Positions 29,454 through 38,274 of a stretch of 64,000 bases of DNA are shown here, one piece after another. Source of the stretch: JAOUGY01 sp050329955 (GTDB lineage Bacteria; Actinomycetota; Acidimicrobiia; Spongiisociales; ZC4RG35); contig JBHJOH010000077.1 of the NCBI GenBank assembly GCA_050329955.1, forward strand, positions 24,979 to 88,978. Reading direction: 5' to 3'. The translations under genes and the position numbers were made by a program. The notes under the pieces are model-generated. The model was given only the letters and a program-made list of their open reading frames with translations. It was not told the origin of the DNA and ran no database searches. Numbering within the stretch: position 1 is the stretch's first letter; the number at the start of each line of letters is the position of its first letter.

Positions 29454-29831
29454 TCAGTCCTGTGTGCGGGCGATGGCCTGGCCGAGTTCGAGCTTCGACA
29501 TTCTCGACCGGCCCTTCACGTCGAGCTGCTTTGCCCGCTCGTACAGCTCCTGTTTGGTGTTGCCTTCGACATCCACTCCGCCGGCGGTGGGGAGGTCGGT
29601 GTCTACCCCGCCCTTGGACTGTGGATCCGACGGGCCTCTCTCGTCCTTCGGCTCCCAATGATCGCCGACCTTCTCGAACGAGTGCTTGACGGCTGCCATC
29701 GCCACCCGAGGGGCGGCCTCCTCGGAGTCGTACTGTTCGTGGGCGGAGTCGAGGGTCTTGGCGTAGGTTCGCTGGGCCTTCTCCGGTGAGCGCTTCAGCG
29801 TTCCCGGCAGGCCTTCCTTCTTGGTGGGCAT
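29454..29831 (-). CDS. ChaB-family protein with a C-terminal Rho-N-like segment
   Basis: The 125-residue protein begins with a ChaB domain (LPGTLKRSPEKAQRTYAKTLD and RVAMAAVKHSFEKVGDHW) and ends in a short SAP/Rho-N-like helical part (TKQELYERAKQLDVKGRSRM). ChaB was named for a link to cation transport, but in actinobacteria and phages its role is unclear. It is encoded opposite to tldD with 106 bp between starts, in which promoters for both presumably lie. The 154 bp gap to hipA on its other side shows nothing recognisable. Confidence 0.8.
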   Translation of the reverse strand: MPTKKEGLPGTLKRSPEKAQRTYAKTLDSAHEQYDSEEAAPRVAMAAVKHSFEKVGDHWEPKDERGPSDPQSKGGVDTDLPTAGGVDVEGNTKQELYERAKQLDVKGRSRMSKLELGQAIARTQD

Positions 29832-29937
29832 GAGCTGCTTCCTTGTCGGGGTCGCCGGGTTCTACCCTGTCCGACCACCTGGAGACGACGGTCGCCGTCG
29901 CAGTTAGGGTGGACCTTCGGACAGGAAGGAAGGGTGG

Positions 29938-31377
29938 ATGTTCGAACTTGCCCAGGCTGCAGTGGAGGGCGCGCTCGACGCCGGGGCGTCGTATGCCGAC
30001 GCCCGGGTGGTGGTGGGCCGCAGCGAATCCATCTCCGTCCAGAACGGTGGTGTGGAGAGCGTCGATCACACCGAATCCGCCGGGGTGGGGGTGCGGGCGC
30101 TGATCGGATCCTCGTGGGGGTTCTTCGCCACCCCGCAACTCGGTGAGGGCGACGCCCGCCGGGCCGGGGAACAGGCCGCCGACATCGCCCGCGCTTCGGC
30201 GATGGTTCCGGGGGCTGGGCTCGCATTGGCCGATGTCGAGGTGCACCAGGCCGCTTGGTCGACCCCGTTCGGCGAGGACCCGTTCCAGGTTCCGCTCAGC
30301 GAGAAGGTCGAGCTGCTGGTTGCCGTCACCAATACCTGTATGTCGGTCGAAGGTGTCGCCGTGTCGACCGCCACGCTGGTGTCCTTCGACACCGAGAAAT
30401 GGCTGGTGTCCTCGCAGGGCCACCGAATCCACCAGCGGATCGTCGAGTGCGGCGGCGGCTTCGACGCCACCGCCGTGGGGGATTCGGAAGTGCAGCGCCG
30501 CTCGTACCCGCAATCGTTCGGGCAATACCAGACCGGCGGTTACGAAACCGTGCGGCAGTGGGATTACCTGGGCAATGCCGGTCGCATCGCCGAGGAGGCG
30601 GTGGCACTGCTGTCGGCGGGCGAGTTGGACGAGGGTGAGCGCACCCTGATCCTCGAGTCGTCCCAACTGGCCTTGCAGATCCACGAATCGGTGGGACACG
30701 CCATCGAACTCGATCGCATCCTCGGCTGGGAGGCCGCCTTCGCCGGGACCTCCCACCTGGAGCTGGCCAGGCTGGGCACCCACCGCTACGGCTCCGAGAT
30801 CATGAACATCACCGCCGACGCCACCATCCCCGGGGCGCTCGGCAGCTTCGGCTACGACGACGAAGGGACGCCCGCCCAGAACGTCCCGATCGTGGAGCAG
30901 GGCCGGTGGGTGGGGGTGCTGTCGGGTCGTGACACCGCCGCCATCGCCGGTCTCCCACCGGGTGGGATGGTCCGGGCGGACGGATACAACCGTCTCCCGA
31001 TGGTGCGGATGACCAACGTGGGGCTGCTTGCCGGCGACTCGTCGCTCGACGAGATGATCGCCGACACCGGCGACGGGGTGTACATGTCGACCAACCGCTC
31101 GTGGTCGATCGACGACAAACGGCTCAACTTCCAGTTCGGATGTGAGATCGGGTGGGAGATCAAGAACGGCAGACTCGGCCGGATGGTGAAGAACCCCACC
31201 TACACCGGCATCACCCCCCAGTTCTGGGGGACGCTCGACCGGCTCGGGAACAATTCTGAGCTGGTGTTGTGGGGAACACCCAACTGCGGGAAAGGACAAC
31301 CCATGCAAGTGGGCCACACCGGACACCCGGCGGTTTCGGGCCGGTTCTCGGCGGTGCGGACGGGGGTGAAGGCATGA
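29938..31377 (+). CDS. tldD: TldD-family metalloprotease subunit
   Basis: TldD with TldE forms a heterodimeric zinc protease that degrades unfolded peptides and, in some bacteria, trims RiPP leader peptides. The 479-residue protein has the HExxH metal motif in LQIHESVGHAIELDRI at about residues 249-254. It also shows VGVRALIGSSWGFFATP and a conserved C-terminal GCEIGWEIKNGRLGRMVKNP. It overlaps tldE by 4 bp. No RiPP precursor or modification gene is visible nearby, so general peptide turnover is the safer role. Confidence 0.93.
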   Translation: MFELAQAAVEGALDAGASYADARVVVGRSESISVQNGGVESVDHTESAGVGVRALIGSSWGFFATPQLGEGDARRAGEQAADIARASAMVPGAGLALADVEVHQAAWSTPFGEDPFQVPLSEKVELLVAVTNTCMSVEGVAVSTATLVSFDTEKWLVSSQGHRIHQRIVECGGGFDATAVGDSEVQRRSYPQSFGQYQTGGYETVRQWDYLGNAGRIAEEAVALLSAGELDEGERTLILESSQLALQIHESVGHAIELDRILGWEAAFAGTSHLELARLGTHRYGSEIMNITADATIPGALGSFGYDDEGTPAQNVPIVEQGRWVGVLSGRDTAAIAGLPPGGMVRADGYNRLPMVRMTNVGLLAGDSSLDEMIADTGDGVYMSTNRSWSIDDKRLNFQFGCEIGWEIKNGRLGRMVKNPTYTGITPQFWGTLDRLGNNSELVLWGTPNCGKGQPMQVGHTGHPAVSGRFSAVRTGVKA

Positions 31378-32690
31378 ACGCCCGCGATGTAGCCGAGCAG
31401 GCGCTGGCGGCGGTCGACGACCGCGGCAACGCCGAAGTGGTGGTTTCGGTGGGCCGCTCGGCGCTCACCCGTTTCGCCAACTCCTTCATCCATCAGAATG
31501 TGGCCGAGGACTCGGTGGCGGTGTCGCTCAGGGTGGAGGTCGACGGTCGCGTCTCCACATCCAGCGCCACCGCCGTCGGTGACGAAGCCATCACCCGGCT
31601 GGCCGACGCCACGGTCGAGTCGGCTCGGCTCCAGCCGGTCGACAACGACTGGCCGGGTCTCGCCCCGGTGACGGCCGTTCCGCCGGTCGAGCACTACGAC
31701 CGGGAAACCGCCTTCTCCAACCCCGAACAACGCGCCGGACTGGTGCGGTCGTTCATCGGCGCCGGTCCCACCGCCGCCGGGTACCTCGACACGGTGGGCG
31801 AAGAGGTGGTGTACGCCAACTCGCTGGGGCATTCCGCCTCCGGTCGGCACTCACGGGCCACCATCGACGGCATCCATCAGACCCCGACCTCCGCCGGGAC
31901 GGGGCACGCCACCTCCACCCGCATCGGCGACCTCGACGCCACGGCCGTGGGGCTGGGAGCCTTCGACCGGGCGGCGCGCGCGGCCGATGCCTTCGACCTC
32001 AAGCCGGGGGAGTACCAGGTGGTGCTGTCACCGGAGTGTGTCGCCACCATCTGCATCTTCCTCGGGTTCTACGGTTTCAACGCCAAGGCTCACCAGGAGG
32101 GCCAGTCCTGCATCCGCCTGGGCGAGCAGCAGTTCCACCCCGACGTGAACCTTTTCGACGACGCCGGCGACCCGCGGGCGCTCGGAGTGGGTTTCGACGT
32201 GGAGGGAACCCCCAAGACCCGGCTCGACCTGGTGTCGGGCGGGGTGGCGAATGCACTCGCCCACACCCGCCGCAGCGCCGCCAAGGTGGGGGCGGAATCG
32301 AGCGGGCACGCCATCCCGCAATCGTCGGTGTGGGGTCCGATCACCTCGAATCTGTTCTTCCAGGGTGGCTCTGACGACGTGGATTCGCTGATCGCGGCGA
32401 CCGAGCGTGGCCTGTACGTGTCGGCCTTCAACTACTGCCGGGTGCTCGAACCCAAGTCGCTGGCGGTGACCGGTCTCACCCGGAACGGGACCTTCATGAT
32501 CGAGAACGGCCGCATCACCGGAGCCGTCACCAACCTTCGGTTCACTCAATCGTTCGTCGCAGCGTTGACTGCGGTCGAGGGCCTCGGCAACGATGGGCGA
32601 TTCGCCGACTCGGAGTTCGGGCCGGGGCTGGTGCACGCGCCCAGCGTGCAGCTGGCGGGATGGAACTTCACCGGCGGCGCCGGCGGGTGA
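31374..32690 (+). CDS. tldE: TldE/PmbA-family protease partner subunit
   Basis: The 438-residue protein is the non-catalytic partner of TldD: it shares the fold (NAEVVVSVGRSALTRFANSF and VSLRVEVDGRVSTSSA in the N-terminal domain) but lacks the HExxH motif, as is normal for TldE/PmbA. It helps form the substrate cavity. The ATG overlaps the tldD stop (ATGA). The upstream part of this frame overlaps tldD and is not used. It converges with a small gene on the other strand 3 bp away. Confidence 0.93.
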   Translation: MNARDVAEQALAAVDDRGNAEVVVSVGRSALTRFANSFIHQNVAEDSVAVSLRVEVDGRVSTSSATAVGDEAITRLADATVESARLQPVDNDWPGLAPVTAVPPVEHYDRETAFSNPEQRAGLVRSFIGAGPTAAGYLDTVGEEVVYANSLGHSASGRHSRATIDGIHQTPTSAGTGHATSTRIGDLDATAVGLGAFDRAARAADAFDLKPGEYQVVLSPECVATICIFLGFYGFNAKAHQEGQSCIRLGEQQFHPDVNLFDDAGDPRALGVGFDVEGTPKTRLDLVSGGVANALAHTRRSAAKVGAESSGHAIPQSSVWGPITSNLFFQGGSDDVDSLIAATERGLYVSAFNYCRVLEPKSLAVTGLTRNGTFMIENGRITGAVTNLRFTQSFVAALTAVEGLGNDGRFADSEFGPGLVHAPSVQLAGWNFTGGAGG

Positions 32691-32693
32691 ATC

Positions 32694-32960
32694 TCAACCT
32701 TCGGCGATGAAGCGGGGTGCCGGAAGTGGCTTACCGGTGCGGGGATCATGCTCCTGCCACGACACGTAGGAGTGGCCCCGGAGCGGGCGGGTGCAGCGGG
32801 CGAACACCTCATACATCTCGAACCCGGGTTTGGTCCGGTGCGGTCGAATCTTCTCCATGATGATCCGGAGGTTGCGGCCGCACTGGTCACACGTCGGAGT
32901 GGGCGGTGCGCTCGCCGGCCGGTCCTCGGGTTGTGGAACCAGGTGAAGTTCCGCAGTCAT
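32694..32960 (-). CDS. Small protein with a CxxC zinc-like motif
   Basis: The 88-residue protein has a Pro-rich N-terminus, then CDQCGRNLRIIMEKIRPHRT and a later Cys (FARCTRPLRGHSYVSW), which may form one zinc site. The central part is basic. No family recognised. It shares a 70 bp divergent region with the PD-(D/E)XK-like gene, so they could be co-regulated. Confidence 0.5.
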   Translation of the reverse strand: MTAELHLVPQPEDRPASAPPTPTCDQCGRNLRIIMEKIRPHRTKPGFEMYEVFARCTRPLRGHSYVSWQEHDPRTGKPLPAPRFIAEG

Positions 32961-33030
32961 CGTGCCTCCACGCTAAATGATCGGCGGGACTGTGCGATCT
33001 CTGGAGAGACAATTTCATTAGGGTCTTCTG

Positions 33031-34494
33031 GTGCCAAGCGATCGCCCGTACCTCGTCGAACGGCCCGACGCATTACGGCGCCGATGGGAGGGCTGTCCGG
33101 TCTCGGGACTCGAGCCAACCAGGGCCCCCGCCTGGCAGTTGGAGCGGTGGAAGGTGGTGCGGGACCTGATCGTGGGCTGGTACGGCGATCCGCGGCCCGA
33201 CACCGAATCGGTCCCGGACCTGATCGCCGAGCGGGCCGGGTGGCTCGACCCGGTGCAACGGCTGTTCGTGGAGCGGTTGTTCGCCGGATGGCGGGCGATG
33301 TTTCCCAAAGAACCGGGTGTGGTGGTCGACATGGACCCGCCAACCAGTTCGGTGTTCGACCACGATCGTGCGGTCGAGCTCAAGGTGGCAGCCACCTTCG
33401 GGTTCACCCGCCCCGACGGCAGCGTCGAGCGGGTCCGGCTCAAGACCGGTCGCCACCCCAGCGGTCGCGATGACGCCGCCGTCATTCACGCCGCCCTCAC
33501 CGATGATGGCGGCGACGTGGTGTACCTGGATGCGTTGGTGGGCGTTGGAGTTGCTGACGAGATCGTCGCCCCACCCGAAGCGGACCGCCGGTTGACCGAG
33601 CTGGTCGAGCTGGCGGCCCGCAACCGCAGGGTCGCCCGGGTGGCCGGCCCGCAGTGTTTCAGCTGTTCGTCGGCACCCCGGTGCGGGCAGTATCCGCCAA
33701 CCGGACGGGTCTACGTGTCCACCCGTTCGTTGACGGTCTCCAAAACCCAGCTCGGCTGGCTCGCCACCTGTCGTCGCCGGGTCGCCTGGGACCGACTCCA
33801 TCAGCTCCGCATCGAAGAGGATGCCGACATCGAGCTGAGCCGCGGCCTGGCGATGGGAAACCTGTTCCACCAGACCGCCGCCGCCGCCATTCTCAGCGAT
33901 GATCCCGAGGGCGTGGTGGTCGACGCCTGCGCCACGGTGGCACCTTCGGAGGCCGCCGAGCTGCGTCGGCTGTGGGAGAACCATTGCTCGCTGTGGGGGA
34001 GCGACCGACTCGAGGCCCGGGCCACCGAGTATTCGGCGGGTCTCACCGTGATGGCGCCCGGTCCCCAGTACGACGCCAGGGGAAGGAAGAGCGTCCAGCC
34101 GGTGGCCATCACAATGATCGGGGTGCTCGACGTGACCGGCCGCGAATCCGACGGAACTCCGATGGTGGTGGAGCACCGCACCGGGTCCGCACCCGACCAC
34201 GGACACCTGGAGTTGGATCTGTACGCCGTGTCGGTCGCCGAGGCGGTGAAACGCCGATCGGGGGAGTGGCCCGCCAAGCTGGCGGTGCACTTGCATCTGT
34301 TGGGGCCGAGCCAACCGGAATGCCGGCGCACCGAGTTCGACCATGCCCGTCTTCAGGAGTCGTTCGCCGGCCTCGAACGCGCCGCCGCTGAGATCGCCCG
34401 CTGGGACCCGCACAACTCTTTGGACCCGGGATTCTCAGTGGGGCAGTGGTGTGGAGGATGCCGGCATCGGCCCCTGTGCGAGCAGTTCCGGTAG
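33031..34494 (+). CDS. PD-(D/E)XK-like protein, two cysteine clusters, altered active site
   Basis: The 487-residue protein looks like two related halves. The first half ends with QCFSCSSAPRCGQY near residues 207-217, and its central strand reads VRLKTGR. The second half starts VSTRSLTVSKTQLGWLATCRRRVAW, a typical PD-(D/E)XK opening, has GNLFHQTAAAAI, then IGVLDVTG and MVVEHRTG, and finishes CGGCRHRPLCEQF. In active nucleases of this type the segment is D...(D/E)xK. Here ExK is ExR (EHR), so the catalytic Lys is replaced. The two cysteine sets could bind zinc or an Fe-S cluster. It may be a Cas4/RecB-like DNA-binding protein without cleavage, but I am not sure of the assignment. Confidence 0.5.
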   Translation: MPSDRPYLVERPDALRRRWEGCPVSGLEPTRAPAWQLERWKVVRDLIVGWYGDPRPDTESVPDLIAERAGWLDPVQRLFVERLFAGWRAMFPKEPGVVVDMDPPTSSVFDHDRAVELKVAATFGFTRPDGSVERVRLKTGRHPSGRDDAAVIHAALTDDGGDVVYLDALVGVGVADEIVAPPEADRRLTELVELAARNRRVARVAGPQCFSCSSAPRCGQYPPTGRVYVSTRSLTVSKTQLGWLATCRRRVAWDRLHQLRIEEDADIELSRGLAMGNLFHQTAAAAILSDDPEGVVVDACATVAPSEAAELRRLWENHCSLWGSDRLEARATEYSAGLTVMAPGPQYDARGRKSVQPVAITMIGVLDVTGRESDGTPMVVEHRTGSAPDHGHLELDLYAVSVAEAVKRRSGEWPAKLAVHLHLLGPSQPECRRTEFDHARLQESFAGLERAAAEIARWDPHNSLDPGFSVGQWCGGCRHRPLCEQFR

Positions 34495-34528
34495 GGGTTC
34501 GGCCCAGCCGGTGGGCCCACGGCCGTCG

Positions 34529-34999
34529 TCAGCTGTCGGCGATGTCGGCGAGAGTTGCATTGGTTGCCTTCACCAGGTCGGCCGGGGAGAGATGGATGGC
34601 CCACTCGCCCACCCCGGCTCCCAACGAGATCTCAGGATGTGCGCCGAACGATTCGTCCAGAATGACCGGCCATCCTCCGGCACCGAGCGGCGTGATGGTG
34701 CCCCGGGCGTATCCGGTGGCCTCCTTGGCCTCATCCGGTGAGGGCATGCTGAGTCGTCTCGTCCCCAGATGTGCCCGCAGTTTGGGATAGTCGAGGCCTT
34801 TGTTCCCGGGAACCAGCACCAGCACGTACTCGCCCTCGGCGATCCGGATCACCAGGGTCTTGGCCAATGCGCCGATCGGGATGCCCCGCTTCTCCGCCGC
34901 CTCCTCGGCCGATGACACGTGGCCGTGGTGCACCATTCGATAGGCCACTTCGGCTGCGTCGAGAGCGGCGGTGGCGGAAGTGGCTGGGGGGTTGGGCAT
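34529..34999 (-). CDS. ybaK: YbaK/EbsC-family aminoacyl-tRNA deacylase
   Basis: The 156-residue protein has the trans-editing fold: VSSAEEAAEKRGIPIGALAKTLVIR, then LVLVPGNKGLDYPKLRAHLG and a conserved GTITPLGAGG loop. YbaK removes cysteine mischarged on tRNA-Pro; relatives edit other wrong amino acids on tRNAs. The family is clear; the exact substrate is not readable. It is convergent with the nuclease-like gene 34 bp away. Confidence 0.88.
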   Translation of the reverse strand: MPNPPATSATAALDAAEVAYRMVHHGHVSSAEEAAEKRGIPIGALAKTLVIRIAEGEYVLVLVPGNKGLDYPKLRAHLGTRRLSMPSPDEAKEATGYARGTITPLGAGGWPVILDESFGAHPEISLGAGVGEWAIHLSPADLVKATNATLADIADS

Positions 35000-35032
35000 G
35001 TGACTCGAGATCCTATGCGTCGGCTCCGACGT

Positions 35033-35977
35033 TCAGCCGAAATCGAGTGAGAGTTGGTCCGGGCGGACCCGTGCGGGTTTCGTTGCGGGCGCTCGGCGGC
35101 TCGGGCCGCGTCGAGGTTCGATGAAGGCCCGATCCCGGTACAGCTCCCGGTAGCGGTCAACGAGCTCGGGATGGTTCTCCTCGAGCCATGTGAACCAGTG
35201 GGCGCGCAGGCCCGGCTTTACGTGGAGCATCATCGTGGAAGCGAACCGGGCGCCGGCGTCGGCGGCCGCCCGCAACACTTCGCCCACCTGTGCCTCGGAG
35301 TCGGATATCCCTGGCAGCAGGGGAGCGGCCAGCACGCCACTGGGGATGCCAGCCTCGTTGAAGGTGCGCACAGCGTCCATTCGGAGCTTCGGACTCGGCG
35401 TCCCCGGTTCGGTGCGGCGCCACACGTCCTGGTCGAGAGTCGGGATCGAGAAGTCGATCGTCATGAGGTGCGGTGCGGTGGCGAACAGGTCGAGATCGCG
35501 CAGCGCCAGCGTCGACTTCGTCAGGATCGAAAACGGGTTGCCTCGCTCGATGAGGGCTTCGGCGATGCCGCGAGTCATTCGGTAGCGCCCCTCCGCCTTC
35601 TGATACGGATCGGTGTTGGTTCCCATGGCGATGGTCGCCCCCTGCCATCTGCCCGGCGCGGTTTCCGCCCGAACCAGATCGATGGCGTTGATCTTCACCA
35701 CGATCTGGGTGTCGAAGTCGTCTCCGACCCCGAACCCCAGGTAGTCGTGGGTTGGCCGAGCAAAACAGTAGGAGCAGGCGTGTGAGCAACCACGGTACGG
35801 GTTGATGGTGTACTCGAACGGCAACCCAGCGGCGGCGGGGACGTGGTTGATGATCGTCTTTGCCTCAACCTCGTGGAAGGTGAGCGATCGGTACTCCCCC
35901 GTGCCCACCAGGCGGCGTGACAACTCGAACAGGCCGTCCTGGCGGTCGTCGGCGCTGCGCCATCGAAGATCTGACAT
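35033..35977 (-). CDS. Rv2578c-like radical SAM protein
   Basis: The 314-residue protein carries the CxxxCxxC iron-sulfur motif within NPYRGCSHACSYCFARPTHD and the SAM-binding segments GTNTDPYQKAEGRYRMTR and LTKSTLALRDLDLF. The family (Rv2578c in M. tuberculosis, spore photoproduct lyase-like by fold) is common in actinobacteria, but its substrate is unknown. A C-terminal basic tail (RRGPSRRAPATKPARVR) is low complexity. The gene is divergent from the F420-type oxidoreductase, with 157 bp of shared upstream DNA. Confidence 0.88.
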   Translation of the reverse strand: MSDLRWRSADDRQDGLFELSRRLVGTGEYRSLTFHEVEAKTIINHVPAAAGLPFEYTINPYRGCSHACSYCFARPTHDYLGFGVGDDFDTQIVVKINAIDLVRAETAPGRWQGATIAMGTNTDPYQKAEGRYRMTRGIAEALIERGNPFSILTKSTLALRDLDLFATAPHLMTIDFSIPTLDQDVWRRTEPGTPSPKLRMDAVRTFNEAGIPSGVLAAPLLPGISDSEAQVGEVLRAAADAGARFASTMMLHVKPGLRAHWFTWLEENHPELVDRYRELYRDRAFIEPRRGPSRRAPATKPARVRPDQLSLDFG

Positions 35978-36134
35978 CTCGACAGCTTATCGAACATGCG
36001 TTCGATGTTGGCACGGCGGGGGCAGAGTCGTGTGGAGCCGGGTGTCGCTGGAGCCGCAACCCGCCAAGTCGGCAGGAGTGGAACGCCGTCGGCAGTGGGC
36101 ACCCTCGTTCCTCGGTTGCCCCTACGCTCATCTC

Positions 36135-36977
36135 ATGAAGTTCGGCATCAAGACCAACCCCCAGTTCACCTCGTTCGACGACATGCTCGTTGTGTGGCAG
36201 CGGGCGGACGAGGTCGACCTGTTCGACTCGGCGTGGGTGTTCGACCACTTCTACCCGATCAGTGGCGACCTCGATGGGCCCTGCATGGAGGCGTGGACCA
36301 CCCTCACCGCCCTCGCCCAGGCCACGAACCGCATTCGTGTCGGCTCGATGGTCAACGGCATGCCCTACCGTCACCCTGCCGTCACCGCCAACATGGCCGC
36401 CACGCTCGACATCGTGAGTCGCGGTCGGTTGAACCTCGGTCTGGGGGCCGGCTGGTACGAGCTCGAGACCAACGCCTACGGCATCAGCCTGGGTGATTCC
36501 CTCAAGGATCGAATGGACATGTTCGACGAGGGCGTCGAAGTGGTCGTCAGCCTGCTCTCCAATGAGCACACCACCTTCGACGGTGGCCACTATCAGCTGA
36601 GCGAAGCCCGCTGTGAGCCGAAAGGTCCCCAGCAGCCCCATCCGCCCATCGTGATCGGCGGGGGAGGAGAGAAGCGCACCCTGCGCACGGTCGCCCGTTT
36701 CGCCGACCACTGGAACTCGCCGCCGCTCGAGGTGGACGTGTGGAAGCACAAGCGGGCGGTACTCGATGCCCACTGCGCCGACGTGGGCAGGGATCCGGCC
36801 GAGGTGGAGTCGTCGCTGATGCTGCGGTTCGACCCAGGCGATCCCGGAGCGACCGTCCCGGTGGTCGAGGCGTTCGCCGAGGCCGGTGCCGATGCCTTCT
36901 TCTTCAACCTTCCCGCACCGTACGATCCGGGCCACGTCGACCTGCTCGCCGAGACGGTGGCGCCACTCCGGGGCTGA
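36135..36977 (+). CDS. LLM-class F420-dependent oxidoreductase
   Basis: The 280-residue protein is a luciferase-like TIM barrel: MKFGIKTNPQFTSFDDMLVV, FDSAWVFDHFYPI, RIRVGSMVNGMPYRHPAVTA, RGRLNLGLGAGWYELE, and PPIVIGGGGEKRTLR. The pattern fits F420-using members rather than FMN monooxygenases, and the organism has cofD and cofE. Substrate not predictable. The open frame extends upstream, but MKFGIKT is the conserved start. Confidence 0.87.
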   Translation: MKFGIKTNPQFTSFDDMLVVWQRADEVDLFDSAWVFDHFYPISGDLDGPCMEAWTTLTALAQATNRIRVGSMVNGMPYRHPAVTANMAATLDIVSRGRLNLGLGAGWYELETNAYGISLGDSLKDRMDMFDEGVEVVVSLLSNEHTTFDGGHYQLSEARCEPKGPQQPHPPIVIGGGGEKRTLRTVARFADHWNSPPLEVDVWKHKRAVLDAHCADVGRDPAEVESSLMLRFDPGDPGATVPVVEAFAEAGADAFFFNLPAPYDPGHVDLLAETVAPLRG

Positions 36978-37018
36978 TCGGGCTCTCCCTTCTCGGCGGC
37001 CCTGAATACAGTGTCGGC

Positions 37019-38158
37019 GTGCTGATCTACGAGACTGAAGAGCTGTCCGACATCCGAGCCCAGGCCCGTCGCTTCGTAGCGGAACAGGTGATTCCCCACG
37101 CCGACGCCTGGGAGCGCGAAGGGATGGTCCCCCGACCGGTGTTGCGCCACATGGGCGAGCTCGGGTTCTTCTCCCTCGGTGTCCCGGAGGAAGACGGAGG
37201 TCTTGGCCTGGGAGCGTCGGCTGCGGCCATCCTCGCCGAGGAGCTCGGGCGGTCCACCTTCGGTGGGTTCGCCATCACCGCCATCGCCCACGTCGACCTC
37301 GCCATGCGGTACCTGCTGGGTTCCGGCTCGGCCGAACAGAAGCAGCGGTGGTTGCCCGGCCTCATGGCCGGCTCACTCGTCGGTGCACTGGCGGTCACCG
37401 AGCCCGACGCCGGATCAGACGTGGCTGGGATGCGAACCTCGGCGCAGCGAGATGGTGACGGTTTCCGTATCAACGGCTCGAAGATCTTTATCACCAATGG
37501 TGTTCACGCCGACGTGGTGTTCGTGGCGGCACGCACCAACCCCGACGTCAAGGCCTCGCGGGGCATCTCGATCCTGGCGGTGGAGAAGGGCAGCGAAGGA
37601 TTCGTGGTGAGCCGGGCGCTGCACAAGATGGGGTGGCTCAGCTCCGACACCGCCGAACTGTCGTTCCAGGACTGCTGGGTGCCCGATGCCAACGTGATCG
37701 GCGAGGCCGACACCGGCTTCTATCAGATCATGCGCAACTTCCAGCACGAGCGGCTGGTGCTGGGCGCCATGGCTCTGGGGGAGGCCGCTCGTGCCCTCGA
37801 GATCACGGTGGACTACGTCAAGAACCGGATGGCATTCGGGGAGCCGTTGTGGACCAAGCAAGCGATCCGCCAGCGACTGGCCATGCGGTCCGCCGAGGTC
37901 GAGGCAGCTCGACAACTCATCTACCACGCCGCCTGGATGATGGACCAGAAGGTGGACGCAGTAGCCGAGGTCTCGATGGTGAAGGCTCTCATGGGTGAGC
38001 TCACCAACCGGGTCATGTACGACTGTGTCCAGTTCCATGGCGGTATGGGATACATGGTCGAGTCGCCCATCGAGCGGATGTTCCGCGACGCCAGAATCCA
38101 CCCCATCGGGGGCGGTGCCACCGAGGTGATGCTCGAAGAGATCGCCAAACGAATGTGA
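37019..38158 (+). CDS. Acyl-CoA dehydrogenase
   Basis: The 379-residue FAD enzyme forms the alpha-beta double bond of an acyl-CoA. Motifs are ALAVTEPDAGSDVAGM, RINGSKIFITNGVHADV, the C-terminal LVLGAMALGEAARALEITVD, and FHGGMGYMVESPIERMFRDA then IGGGATEVMLEEIAKRM. This matches short-chain/isovaleryl-type dehydrogenases. The GTG start (37019) begins at the family's first helix. It stands 41 bp after the F420 oxidoreductase, so the two may be co-transcribed. An in-frame overlap of a GTGA with a following frame is noted at 38155. Confidence 0.92.
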   Translation: MLIYETEELSDIRAQARRFVAEQVIPHADAWEREGMVPRPVLRHMGELGFFSLGVPEEDGGLGLGASAAAILAEELGRSTFGGFAITAIAHVDLAMRYLLGSGSAEQKQRWLPGLMAGSLVGALAVTEPDAGSDVAGMRTSAQRDGDGFRINGSKIFITNGVHADVVFVAARTNPDVKASRGISILAVEKGSEGFVVSRALHKMGWLSSDTAELSFQDCWVPDANVIGEADTGFYQIMRNFQHERLVLGAMALGEAARALEITVDYVKNRMAFGEPLWTKQAIRQRLAMRSAEVEAARQLIYHAAWMMDQKVDAVAEVSMVKALMGELTNRVMYDCVQFHGGMGYMVESPIERMFRDARIHPIGGGATEVMLEEIAKRM

Positions 38159-38274
38159 CCGGCGAAGCGGCCGACCCCCTGGCCCGGGCACGATCGATCA
38201 GGGGAGCCGACGATGCCAGGGCGGTGAGGACCCCCCGAGGGAAGAGTCATGCAGGCGCAACGGTTGTGACCGAC

